From positions 1,550,001-1,614,000 of the forward strand of contig NW_024104140.1 in the NCBI RefSeq assembly GCF_003945595.2: a stretch of DNA of 64,000 nt, given 5' to 3'. Positions 50,096 to 63,000 of this stretch are shown one piece after another (within the stretch, counting starts at the first letter, position 1; each line of letters begins with the position of its first letter). Source of the DNA: Pipra filicauda (lineage: Eukaryota > Chordata > Aves > Passeriformes > Pipridae). Both the position numbers and the translations under genes were made by a program. The notes under the pieces were generated by a model. That model was not told the origin of the DNA and ran no database searches. It saw only the letters and a program-made list of their open reading frames with translations.

Positions 50096-52563
50096 GCAGA
50101 TGGTTAGCTACTCAGTGACATGGGCAACTAATGTGCTGCTCCCCACACCTGGAGGCACACCCTGGAATTGGATGTGCCCCACTTTCCCTGGGGTAACAGA
50201 TTATGGCCAAAACGAGCTCTTTTTTTCTGCTGGTTTTCTCATAGCATCTTGTTTGGGGAAAAATCTTCACATTGCAGTTATGGGGCTTCAGCAATACAAT
50301 ATTGGCAATAACGGTGTTGTCCTGTTATTAACCGCTCTGGCCAAAGGTTTAACTATTGAGAAATTAGGAGATTCATGCATTTTGCTTATTCAGCTGACAT
50401 CTCTGAGTAGTATCATTATCAGCAGAAGCATTCAAAGTGGTGGAGGCATCATCCACCACAGTCTTCAAATGTATCAAAAGAGGCTTCAAGACAGAGATTT
50501 TTAATTAGAAAAGCTAGGAAAATATGATAACCACAGATTAGAACTAATATCCATTATTCTATTTCAAATTTTCTTGTTGTTCAAACCCTCTGAGAGGTGC
50601 TGGGAGCCCATGGCAGTGGAGGTGTCGCTTAGAATTAGGCTTGGCTTTTTGACAGGTCATTGCCTCCTCCCCTTATGGGATTAGGTGCATCAGTGGGGTG
50701 CCTTCATTCTCTTTCTCTGCAGACGGAGGATCCCTATCAAAACTGTGCTGCTCTGATGTTTTTGCTGCGTGTACTCTGCAAGTTGCATTATCTTGCAATG
50801 CCTCCAGATACCTTCTGTGGAAGGAATGTAATCACCTACACGACTGAGAGCTGCCACATTTTCCTAAGATATTTATTTTAAAAAATTACATGGTCACAAT
50901 TACAATTTTCAGAAACACTTCAGAACCGAGATTCTTTGCTGTCCTTTCCACTCCTTTCCATCATCCCTGCAGGATTCAAGGATTATTGTATTGCACTGAA
51001 CAGCACCTGTTATGTCTGGCTAAGGTATGTCAGTACTGTGCTGACAGAGGAGTAGTGTTCAGGATGAGATTTGTCATGCAACATGTTATTACCACCCATT
51101 GCCTCCACACTCTCCTTTTCACAGGTGTCCCTCAAAGGTTTCGGATATCTGCGGGAGGTTCTTGACTAACTATCAGCATATTCAGATTTCTTGTGAGTAT
51201 ATCCTTCACTCCATGACCTCTTTGACTTTCATAACCTCATTCCGAGTGGTACTTTATGGTCACCTTTCTTCTAACAGTTTGTCTCTCTTCGTTGCTTTTC
51301 CTTTCTGGTCTCCATTCTGGTCTTACTTTCACTGTGCTCCATCTTCCTTCTAACATTTTGTGACATGTGTAACTGGATGTCACACATCATCAAAGAAGGC
51401 AGCAATCAAAAGACCTTCCTATGTCACCTTTTCATTTTTAGAGACTTACAAGAAGGAAATGAAAGGAAATAAGGCAACCAAGAGAGGGAGAGGAAAATAT
51501 TACCTCCAAGTAGAATGTGAGATCTCAGAAAGCCTTGATGTGTTTTAGCCTCCTTTGAGACACACCCTTGCTCCTGGATGACAGAGAAGAACCTCTCTCA
51601 GGATGGAAATTCGCCTTAGGAGAACCATGCCTTGAGAGCCTTTCCTTCAGACATGCTGTTAGTCTCTTTTCACATCCATCTTCATTTTTCCTTACTGTCT
51701 TCTAAACAGTGCAAGAAAGAAAAAGTTCTGTTTCTGACCAGGCTATAGATGCTCTTAAACACATGAGGCATGACTTTGGAGGTTTGTCTGGGCTTTTAAC
51801 AACCTCTCATTTTACTTGAGGGGCAGGGAAGAGACTAGGAGGCACTATCATCATGTAGACATTGGTGTAAACATTATTTCTGCTGACACACCATTGCCAG
51901 CTCTCTCCTGCTCCAAGATACTTTCATGGATTTTGAGTGGGCTCTAGCAGTTCTAAAAACACAACTGTGATTGCAGCAGAGGAGTGTGTTTTCTGGGTAC
52001 TTTACCACCCACAGAAAATGACAAGAGTTTTTTGTTGCTGGTTTTTTGGTTTTTTTTTGAAACTTGATTAGAATCATGGTATACCTCTGTAACAGAGACT
52101 GAAACAAGTCCTGTGTTGGTTGTGTCATTCGTGGTGGCATACAATACATCTAAATCCCCAGACATGTAAGTGACTCAGCTCTCTCTGTAAATTCCTGTCC
52201 TCTTTCGAGCACTTTTACAGTTGCATCATTATCTCTCCCAGAAGCCTAGCTCCCTGTTCTCTGTCATCAAGATTCAATCTTAAAAACACACAATCAGGAT
52301 ATAATTATCGACAGTAGTTTTGGAGCTATCAAGGTCCATGGAACAAGAAACAAGGTGTTCACCTCAGTCCAGACCCAGGAAACCAAAAGAAACTGCAATA
52401 TTATTGGAGGTCATCAGAGGAAGGGAGACTCTCAATTCTGTGTGCATGTAGACAGCACAGATAGGCCACACTGAAGGGCAAAGGGTGATTCTGCTCTGTA
52501 CGTGTCTATGATTTATGTACTTACACCAACGATCTTAGTAACCTTTTTTTTTATATTTCTATG

Positions 52564-52583
52564 ATATATATATATATATATAT
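52564..52583 (+). repeat. (AT)n microsatellite
   Basis: Ten uninterrupted AT units. Confidence 0.92.
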
Positions 52584-53862
52584 TTCTATTTGCTTTCTGG
52601 TATCTGATTCTGTAGTAACCTCACATTTTAAATCTTCTCTCTCTAGAAATTAAAAGTCATCCTTGCCTTCATAAAAACTTAGTTTTTCTCCTGAATTCAG
52701 TAACTAGGGTTAGAGAAGAGAAAAAAAAATCTATGCTAAATATAAAATTGTAAAAAATAATAATAAAAAAAATTAAAATAGTAATCATTCTGATTTGGTG
52801 ACACTGGACTACTGATGATATCAGTGTATGTATACACACTGGGAGGTTCCAGGCAGTAGTCAGTTGTGATCTCAATCTAAAGCAAACATGAAAGGATCCT
52901 TTGTGACAATGGAGTTTGGTTATACAAGGATATACAAATACTTAACAGGTTTCAATTTGTTTGCAAAATCTAAACCGAAGAGCTCTGGCTCCCTCTGTTA
53001 TGGCCCCATCACAAAATACAGTACAATCTAGCATCAGTCTTCATTCATGAAGAATCAGTGTGGAGTCTGGTATGTATGAGTGATGTAAGAGCACATATAT
53101 TTTTGAGCACTTAGTATCAGTATGCTTTTGGCAGCATGGGGAAACTGGAGGGGGTAATACGATGATGACAGAGTACTATGAAAGGAGATGGATGCAGGCC
53201 CTACAGAAGTCATAATAAACTTTGAAGCTAGAGTTCTCAAAAAGCACATGTACCTCGTTACTCATGCACAAAAATAGACAACTTGCTAAGTCCTTTCTCT
53301 GTCCCAGTGGAGCTATGGGACATCCAGGTTGCATGGTGGTTCTTCAGATCTTCCCCTTTTGCAGTGCTGCAATATGATACAGGGGCAGAAAAAAAGGCCC
53401 AGGTGGGTCCCATCTTGTCCAGCCCCCAGCCACAGACAGAGGCAGTAATAGATCCAGGTTTCCTTTTGTGTGTGGCTGTAACATAACAAGGCACTGTTAC
53501 TTGGGTTTATGGTTTTTGAGAGCCAGTGGCACATGTTATGGTGAGAGGAGGGAGTTTGCTGCTCAGTGGGGTGGATGTATGCCTGACCTGCATGCAGGAG
53601 CACCCACTGGCTCAGTACAGGTTGTCCCTACTCACAGGAAAAGAACCAATATATTTCTTCTTTTCCAGTCTCTTTCCTCAGGGCAAAATAAAACCTGTAT
53701 CTGTTATGTACACAAAGATGTGGGATATTTTCGCAATGCTTCTGTCCCACCTGCAGTGACATTTTTTTCTGTCTGTCACAACCCCTCTCCAATCTCCTTT
53801 ATTTGTACTAGCTACTTACACCTAAATTTGTCAGAGGGCCAAGATTTTGGAGGACGTTAGGT

Positions 53863-53893
53863 GGAAAAAAAAAAGGGGAAAAAAAAGGGGAAA
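53863..53893 (+). repeat. A-run/GGGG tandem purine tract
   Basis: Two units of 8-10 A followed by GGGG, continuing into an AGAAGAAAGAGG-type purine stretch to about 53920. It is a homopurine strand of about 60 bases. Confidence 0.85.
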
Positions 53894-54498
53894 TACATGT
53901 AGAAGAAAGAGGAGAGAGGATCCCTGTCTGTGTGCCAGGCAAGAGGAAGGCAGCAGTACTGTGAGGTCAGCCTCTGCTCAGTGCTGGTGGATTTACACTG
54001 CAAAAAGTAGTGATGGGAGCCAAGCTACATTCAGTCTCCTGAGTATGGAACCATTTGTATGAAGCAAATCATCAGTATTTTCTAAACAGGTTTTTATTGA
54101 CTTTTCGCGTACTGATGCAATGTGCAATTTTTGCTGTCAATCACTCAGCCAGAGAAGCAAAAACTGGTGCTAAAATCAACTCTTTCTTGGGAGAAAAAAT
54201 TTTGGTTGGGCTAGGACCCCACTTATCCCTTTCCCACTGCATGCACTTTGAGTGATAGCAACATCTCCAAAATGGAAGTGTTAACAAATCCTGGTAGCTT
54301 AAACCAGGTGGGATTCCTGGGTAAGGGAGAAGAAGGTCTGATTATTGAGTGCTTGGGAATGTCTGTATTTTGTTGTTCAAAATACTAGCTGAACAAGCAA
54401 CAGAACAGTTTATAACAGCATTGTATGGAAAAATGTTTCAAGTTTTACAGCTAGCACCAATTTGGCCCCTTCCTGGCTTTGAATTTTTCCATTTGCAG

Positions 54499-54534
54499 CA
54501 TTTACAATAGAGATTCCATTTACAATAGAGATAT
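54499..54534 (+). repeat. 18-bp tandem duplication
   Basis: CATTTACAATAGAGATTC (54499-54516) and CATTTACAATAGAGATAT (54517-54534) are adjacent copies differing in the last two bases. Confidence 0.92.
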
Positions 54535-55433
54535 CCCATGGAATTGCATAACTGTGCTACTGTGAATTATTTTCATTGGTGCCCAGGAGTACCTAAGACA
54601 ATAGCTACGTTATGTAAGGCACTGCTGACACTTGTTGTAAGAGACAATCCCTTCTCCAGAGGTTTTGCAATCTAAATAATCAGGGAGGGGCTGAGAGGAG
54701 AAGGTTGAGGCAAAATTCCGAAGTGCAATTTTTGAGAAACAGAGGAAAGAAATTCAAGTCATTTTCATGTTTAAACATTTGAGATTTTGAGGACCTTATT
54801 TTGTCAAAACAACAACGCATGTTAATTTCACTGTCAGAAATTATTCAGGGAGCATCCATCAAAATTTATTTTCTCCACCAGCTTGGTAAGGGAATTTCTT
54901 CATACAGGAGGGATCACTGCCCCAACTGGAGCCACCCCTTGAAGGGAAGCCTGTGAGTTCAAGGCCAGCTGGTGGTTTAGCCCACAGCTAAGTCCAGTTT
55001 GGCACATCTTCCCCCAGCCCTTAGTGATGCCCTTCTCAACTCTGGTGAGCACAGCACACTCAGTCTGCCTCCATGAGTCATTTGATCAAAACCAGCCATC
55101 TTTTGCTGTTAAATTTCACTTTGCCAATGCAGCATGTTTCGAATGGAGGCTTTTCTGAGCTAGTAGCATTCATTTTTTATTGCGGGAAAGTGTATTTTAT
55201 CCACTTGTCTTGTATGCAAAATGTCTGCCCTGCTACAGTGCAGCCTTTCATAAAAAAATGTACCATGGAACAGAATCGAGCATTAAATTGAGAGCCTGCT
55301 CAGATGCGCTTATGAGCCATAGCCAGGTAAAGCCCAGGGTGTGTAGATGAAGTCTTGGTAGGAGAGGCACTTCCTTACCTGTATACCAAGCTGTTTATCA
55401 AGACTCAGCCCTTATGAAGGAGCTTCTCCAGTC

Positions 55434-55471
55434 ATTATGCAAATCATCCCTTTCGGCTTCATTTGCATAAT
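55434..55471. promoter_or_regulatory. Paired POU octamers in inverted orientation, candidate enhancer core
   Basis: ATTATGCAAAT (55434-55444) and its exact reverse complement ATTTGCATAAT (55461-55471) are separated by 16 bases. Each contains the octamer ATGCAAAT/ATTTGCAT bound by POU factors (OCT/BRN type). A MEF2-type CTATTTTTAA lies 140 bp downstream (55610-55619). The surrounding 55.40-55.80 kb has balanced, repeat-free sequence of the kind often seen in conserved non-coding elements. The motifs are certain; enhancer function is inference. Confidence 0.4.
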
Positions 55472-56992
55472 TGAGGAGCTGCATGGATGGGCTCTGATGC
55501 CCCTCCTCCCTGGCTGCTGGAAGGATTACTTTAGCATGTTTGCTGAACTGTTGAACTGATAACCGTTTTTCAAAGTGATCCTGTTTGCTCACAAGCCTAT
55601 TAGACTGTGCTATTTTTAATTCTTCATACAGCATATTATATAAAAAAATACAAAAAAGAAATCCAGTTAGTTACCATAGCAGGTAGCCTCTTGGACTGCA
55701 ATCAGTGAAGCAGACATTAATATGGAGAAAGGCTCATTAACTTTAGCAGAGAGACCCTTTTCTTGCAGTTAATAACTGAGTCATGCAGGTACATATTTTT
55801 TTAGAAACTAGATATTTTTCCCAGCACAGGCAGTTGAACTACCCATATTTTATAGCCATCTGTCTGCTTGGGGTGAGTGTGTGAATTGTGTTGCTTAGTG
55901 TACTTTAAAATCCTAGCTTCAAAAACAGAAGTTAGAATAAAGGATTTGTTTACTCATCGATATTTCCATTAAGGTTGGAACAAAATCTTCTAAGTAGCAC
56001 AGCAACATTGCCAGATAGTGTTGTCATTTATGGAGCTGAATATAGCTTGTATCATATAAAGTGAGTACCTGTAACACAACAACTTTTATCCTGTGATATA
56101 CATATTAGTTGTGTATCTGATGCGCAGGATTCATTAACTATCCACTCATCTAGCCTTTCACTCGTAAGCTGCTGCCTGAAACCTTTGTTCCCAGCTTTGG
56201 GCAGGGCCTGTGATGAATAAGACTGTCTGTGGCAAAAGGTGAAATGCTATGTTCTATAGTATGCTTCTTAGCATTTTGGGGGAGCTGCAAACCCTGACAG
56301 ACATCTGATAAACTTAAACCAGTGAGGTTGATCAGGGCTCTATGCACCTCATATTCCTTACCTTCCTCTTGGTCAAATGTGGAGCATTTTTCTGCTATGC
56401 CTTCTCTGCTAGTACTTTTTCTCATCCTCAAAAGTAATGCGAACTTTCTGAAGATATGGATGATCACCAGCATCTATTCCAGCCATTCTTCATTTAGAGA
56501 GGTATATTCAAATAACACAGTAAAATGCAAGTCTTTGCAAATCTTAGAGCTCAGCCCTCTAAGAGGATTTTCAAACTGAAAGTGCTGATTTCTTTGGTTT
56601 GTGAGGGAATAAATAAAGAACATGTTAGACTGTATCATTCAGTTTGTGCTACTGCTTCTTTGCATCTTTAGATAGATATTTCTTTTGATGTTGTAACAGG
56701 ACACTGTCTCCTGAAAAAGGAGAACAAATGAGCTTCCAGGTTTAGGTTGGCAGCTCCAAGGCAGTCATGGTCATAGTGAAGGATTTATGTAGCTGAAGAT
56801 GATGGACACTAGCACTCCAAATCTGACTATTTACTATTTTGGTCAACCGAAAGCTGTTGGATGGTACCTGACAGTATAGAGAACTTGGAATTAGGTCCCT
56901 CACTATCAAATTAAAAGATGTCACAGCAACATGATGCATGTAAAGTCACCCTGCAAATTCATGATTATCCCAGATATTTTACTGGGGTTGAG
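55472..56992. other. Unique sequence flanking the octamer pair
   Basis: No gene or repeat recognised; frames are at most 107 codons (56150-56473, minus). The part up to about 55.8 kb is the candidate conserved block. Confidence 0.5.
55610..55619 (+). promoter_or_regulatory. MEF2-type site, candidate
   Basis: CTATTTTTAA matches YTAWWWWTAR exactly. Listed because it lies near the paired octamers; on its own it would be unremarkable. Confidence 0.25.
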
Positions 56993-57076
56993 TTTTTTTT
57001 TTTTTTTTGTTTTTTTTTTTGTTTGTTTGTTTTTGTTTTTGTTTTTGTTTTTGTTTTTGTTTTTTTTTTGTTTTGG
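56993..57076 (+). repeat. T-rich (TTTTTG)n / (TTTG)n tract
   Basis: About 84 bases of T runs broken by single G, with five or so regular TTTTTG units in the middle. It is the longest simple repeat in the window and likely to be variable in length. Confidence 0.93.
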
Positions 57077-60000
57077 TGCCAGAAAGCTTCTTGATTTTCT
57101 CCTTCTGTAGCTAAAGCGAGCTAAAGTGAACTACATGTTCTACCTAGCCCATCAAATTCATACTTTTGGTTTGCTGGCAGTGTTCTGATGCTGAGGCCTG
57201 GGAAGCTGTGGGTTGGGTTGTTTACCACCTGGAACAGAAGTGTCACACACATATCTGAGAAGAGAATACCAAGACAGAGTAAATAACGAGCAGCAAAATA
57301 AGAGAAATGTCAGACCCAGCAGGTAACAGTCCTTTATTGGTATGATTTGGCCTCTGATGGTACAGTGTCCTATGCCCTATTCAAAAATGGTGATGGGACT
57401 TAAACATACTTAAAACATGTATGTTCTCACCAGGCATGCTGTGGATAGTTACTCAGCATTTAACCCACAGGAGACACAAATTGGTCTCACTCAGCTGATC
57501 ACAAGAAGAAAACGCTTCTATAAGCTGCTGAGCATCTGGTCTTCTTTACTTTGGATTTTTATTAAAGAGAGAAAATCAGCCAGCTATCACACAAATCACA
57601 AGAGCAAAGACGTTGCTCCGAGGATCTGAAATTCACATTACTACCACTAGAGGCAACAGTATCGGCGAGTCATTCGGTGAGAAACAAAAATCATTCTCTG
57701 AAATTAAAATTGTCTTCTTATTTCACTTTTCACGTATTTATTTTTTTAATGAAGGCACTGTCATTTCAGTATTCAGTTACAAATTAGCCTTTGATCTAGA
57801 TGAATTAGTTCAACAACCAAATGCATTGCAGTCTTATACTTGGTATATTTAGATTGATTATATCCTCCTTATTTTAGAGTAAGAACTTCTTTATGCTAAG
57901 AAATACAATAAAGCATATTGATTGAAAGAACTTACTTATCAGACATACATGTGGTTGATAAGAGCCACTTAGCATTTCCTGAGTAGAAAAGAGAATTCAG
58001 CATTTTCATGTGGCTTCTGTTAATGTCTTCATTAAACATTCATGTGATTTTCTTTCTTTTCCCTCACTTGTCTAATAAATATACCATTAGAACCATTAAC
58101 TGCCAGGAGTTAAGTTGTTTAAGTGCTATAAGATATGCCCAGTAAATCGTTGGCTCCTAAGATATTGGTTTTCTGTCTAGATATCTGGTATTTTTGCAGT
58201 TCCTTGAAACTCCAAATTCAATCATCTCTGCAGCAGAGGAAAGGTAATTGAAACATTAGGCACAGCTTGGTCCCCAAAGGAATGAACAAACAGAAAATAG
58301 GCAAGCTCACCGTAGCATTCTACAAAAGTGGGTATATTCCATTTTGGGGGGAAAAATTTTTACTGTTGGAATCAAAAAAATACTGCAGTGAGAATGCGTA
58401 ACATTATTGGGAATGGAAATCATATTTTCCCTGTTAGTTGCATAAACGTGGTGTAATAAAATATCCTAAGTAGGCTGGCAGGTAGACACAGCATGTGGGA
58501 GCTTTGAAATCCACAGCTTGGGGTCATTGCTGGTATAGGGAAATCTGGAGATGCCAATCCTCACCTTGGATTATCATTGCTTAAAAAACTCATGTTTATT
58601 TCAGTTCAGGCTTAGCCTGTGCAAAGCACTTGCAGATCTTCAAGAAGTATAGTTCCCACATGAAGGATAACATAGATATGTCAACATACTTAGGGAAAGA
58701 GGACAAGAGGTGATTTATACACATGTCATCTTGAGTCATTGTAAGAAACAAGGCTGCTGCTGCCCTTTAGGTGGACCACAAAGTAAAAGAGAGTAGACTC
58801 TGTGGGCAGGCCTTGATGGAATAAGCCCCGCCTTTAACAGAGAGTTGTAAATAGGTGAACAAGGCAGGGTTAGGCAGCAGAGACTCAGACATGACAAGTA
58901 AGTAAATGGAGAATGGTAAGGGACTCTGAAGGTAGCTCCAGGAACAAAGAGTGAGTTGGTAAATAGGGAGGCAGCCACAGGAATGGGTGTATGGAAGCGA
59001 TTGCTTTTGGCACAAGCCAACAGACAAGGAGGAGAGATTGAGCATAGGAGAAACCACAACCAGGATATGGTGGTCACTGAAAGAAGGTTTAATGAGATGG
59101 CCATCAAGAGAGAGAACTAGCAAAGGATGTAATCTCAAAACAGAGGCATTATTTGTCTACTGACTCCTTCCATAAAGCTGAAGTCCTAACTTTGCCTGTT
59201 TTCTCTGGCTGAATGAATGACATAATTGTAGTTTAGCAGGATGACATCTAGTCTCACCTCCAGCTTTTCCTGCAGTGCCAATAGCATGGCAGAAGTTGCT
59301 CAACAGGTACAGGCAAGAAACAGAGGTGTTTTGGCTTACAGGTCTGTCTCAGCCAGTGACTGTCACTTGATATTGTCCGGGTGATACGGAGCAGCAGTAA
59401 AGCTCCCTGATTGGTGTGACATGGAAGGTTAGCTGAAGTGATTGGAACAGCCTCTTGGCATAGAATTGTCATGACCTCCTCACAGGAGCTCACATTCCCT
59501 GAAGACCTCATTGCTGAACGAGAAAACATCATTTTAATATTTGCTTTCTCTTTGGAGGCCACTCTACCTCTGTTGCAGGATGCCTTTTATGTCAAGTGAA
59601 CTACACATTTGTATGTACTTCTTTAACATTTCAGAAGACACAGTCCCAGTACCCACACTAAGGCTATGAGCAGCCATGAATACCTCACACATCTTCTGGG
59701 ACCATCATAGCTGATGGGTCCCAGCTTCACCTCACTTTGGGGACCAACAAAAAAAGGCAGATGTATTGTCTTCTCAGGCAGATGTTTTGTGATCGGGTCT
59801 GTCACTTTGGAACATTATATTTCTAAGTGAATCTCCAGAATGTACCTCAGCAACTTATGAACAAAGGTTTCATCTCTGTCACTCCAGTGCTGTTAGGCTC
59901 ATGCAGTGTGGTTCATAGAGTGATCCCAGTTTTCTGGGCTCTGTGTTTCACTGTACTTCTTTCTGCTTTAAAGAGCTTCTGCCCTGAAGATGGTATGTAC

Positions 60001-63000
60001 CTCAGCAGCACATTACAAACCAGAGCCTGTAAAGAAAAGTCTGTCGTCCATATGCTTTGAGAAGGTCTTTTCCTCTCTCATATTTTGAGGGTTCTTTTAG
60101 CTTTACAACTGCTCTTCTGCACACAAAACACCCAGAATGCTCTTTGGTAGGCTGACCATGTCACTGGAAAGATGAGAGCACTCTCATTACATCTCTGTCA
60201 CTGTCTTGGTGATTATAGGAAGAGTTTTGTCCTGAGCTACAGGCTTCATTGTATTGAAATGTTTCTAAGATTATTCAGTTCATTCAACTATAAGGTCACC
60301 TTTTCCTTATAGAAAAAGGAATAAAATATTTTCAACTGGTGAAGCTACTATGCTCTTTCTACTCCAGTTTGTCTCTAGCTAATTATAGTTGTGTTGACCA
60401 AATACACTCCTTGGGAAGTAAAGGGTTTGACTTACTTATTTCTCCCATCTTCCATTCAGAAGATCCTTCTTTTTAAGGGACACCACTGTTTTTCACCAGT
60501 CTTTACTCAGGCATGAGTCAGCTGCTGCATGAAGTCAGTAGGTGCCTTTTCAGCAGCTTCAAACAGCTGCTGGATGAGATGCTGCCTGAGTGCGCTTGCT
60601 GAATAGGAGGGAGCAAGAAGCCTTTTGCTGCCTGTGCTGGCTGGAGCCTGACAAAGCAACCTGACTTTTACAACAAACTCATGAACACTTTTCATGAAAG
60701 CTGCACTGGGTACCTGCTGTTCAGAGCGCACTAAGTGCATTTCACTCAATTTGCCTGTACAGCAAAGATGTTCTGCTGCAGTCGAGTTTGAAGCCACAGA
60801 CGACAGAGCAAGCTGAGTGGGAGGTGGGTGTGAGGAATGCAGTCAGGTGTGCATTCAGAGGGATGTGACAAGGCTATTCCCAAAGCCCTGTGAGGAACAG
60901 AGTGCTCCAGGCATCATTGTCCTTCCTGCAGTTTGCTGACTTCTTTGTCAGGTGTGTTGTGCAAGCAGCATTTCAGAGAATATCTCTGCTTGACCAGAGA
61001 TTTCTGATGTCCCTAATCTGCCATCATTAAAGGTTGCAACCTACCTTTTTAATGAAGGGTTTTTTCCATCAGTTATAAATATTCAGCACTGACTAAATAC
61101 GTAGGAATTACGTTTTATTCTTACAAAACTTCTATCTTTGCATTTCATATGAATAAATTAATGCATGTGGGAACTACAGAGATCTTGTGCCAGGAGATCT
61201 CTATCAACATGTTCTGCTGAACTATAGAGCTAAGTTGAACATTGTTGCATGCATAAATTAATTTCACAAGCAAAAATTGGCAGATATAACAAATTAATTA
61301 TTGAAGAATGCAGCCTGATAAAGCATAGATGACCCATCTGGAATAAGCAGGATCTCCCAAAGAATGTAGCACTTTAATTGTGTGTCTTGAAGCTATTATA
61401 ATGTAAGTGGAGTAAACATTTGGCCAGTACAGAAAGTGGGGGTATCTCCCACTTATGAACCCTGCTATGGTTTCTGTATTCACCTGGGAAAGGCTGTGGG
61501 ATAAGTTTCCATAGAAACCATGGGGAAATGAAGAAAAAATATTACCTGAAACCCAATTGCATAATTTTACTACAAGACTGTAGTGAGGCACAGGGTGTAG
61601 ACCACTGGCACTGATCAGGCCCTTCAAAGAAGAGTAAGACATCCTTGCCATTCATGCAGCAGGGGAAGACACATGGGGCCAGCACTCTGGGCTCTGATGT
61701 GGCTGGGCTTTGCTGCCCACGACGGAAGGTGGAGTTGCAGCAGTGCATACCCAGAATTCCAGAGACCTCTGCAAACCTGGAGCATTCAGCACAACCCCTC
61801 AGAGGCTGGATTTACAGAACAGTGTTTGGACGATGAGAGCATTGAGCACCTCCTGAAAATTTCCTCTGGGGGGGTGCACAAAACGCCAGGGTATGCAATC
61901 CAAGCACATAATCCCACGTGGGCTTGGCCGCTTCATCTTTGTGCTTTTAATTTATCCTTCTTCTCAGACTGGCAACTGCAGCTGCCCCTGTTCACTTCCT
62001 TCTGCACTGCTATGACAGCTGAAGGGGAAGGGCTTATTCTGTTCAGTCCCTTGGCCTTGTGTCACCAACACAAGTCTTTGCCTCACTTAGCTTTAGGCCC
62101 AAGAGCAGGCTGCCAGCACTGACAGCCCAACTTTTTGTGGGGAAGACACCCTGATGTGCGTGATTCAATGGAGCGTGTGAGGTTCATAAGGCCTAGTCCA
62201 CAGCTGGATACCACCAACTTCCACTCCCCACTTAGACCTCCACTGTTTCTGACTTTGGGGTCCCAGGGATACTTTTCTCAGCCGGCACTCTGGACTACAT
62301 GAAAAGAAGCAATTTCTTGCCGTTCATAAACTGAAAAATATATTTGGCATTACAGTTTCAAATTAAAATTAGCAAATTTGCTCTGCAAAATGCTGTCACT
62401 GGTCCAGCAGTTTCTAGTGGCTTTCAAGACAGGACTATATACTGCATTTAAAGGCAATACCAGCATTAGGGTGACTGAGAGAAGAGAAAATTTGCTCTGC
62501 TCCAAGGTTTCAGAAAGGGATGAAGACCTTTTGGAATGCATACAACAGTCAGTACAAAGATATGTTCATAAGGCACAGGTAATCCCTCCTGAATAAATAC
62601 AAATACAGAAGAACAACAAGTTAAACTACTTGCTTTGTTGAGAAATGGTTGTATTTTTCAGAAGTCACACTGAATTGATGACAAGCTATCTTGGAAGCCT
62701 AAGAAACTATTTATGAATGTGAATTTCTGGAATTTGTTTGACCACCTGTGCTTCTCTGCATGTGAAATAAACTGGGGAGTCTACTGCAAACTTGGCATTT
62801 ATTATGCAGATTGAACTCAAAAAACAGACAAAAATTCTGATTCTTAGTGTTCGAGCACTGGAAAAATAAAATCATTTTAAACTCCTAGTTCTACTTTTTA
62901 AGATCAAGAAGAATCACTCATGTAATTTTTTTTGCATCTCATTTCAGGGGAACATAGCTCTCTGAAGGATATTAACAAAGCAGTGATGAGTTATAGTTGA

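Larger units (their letters stand above)
50096..55379. other. Unique non-coding stretch
   Basis: No gene or element recognised. It contains an (AT)n tract, an A8-10/G4 purine repeat and an 18-bp tandem duplication (listed separately). Frames reach 134 codons (50100-50504, plus), starting at the edge of the CR1 and without a domain. Confidence 0.55.

Noticed and set aside
51110..51200. Possible small exon between CTCCTTTTCACAG and TTGTGAGTAT
   Set aside because: Splice-like ends are good but the interior carries stops in the frame that would be needed, and no neighbouring exon could be identified; a non-coding RNA exon cannot be judged from sequence alone.
61673..62122. 149-codon plus-strand frame
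   Set aside because: No domain and no supporting splice sites; overlaps another frame of different phase.
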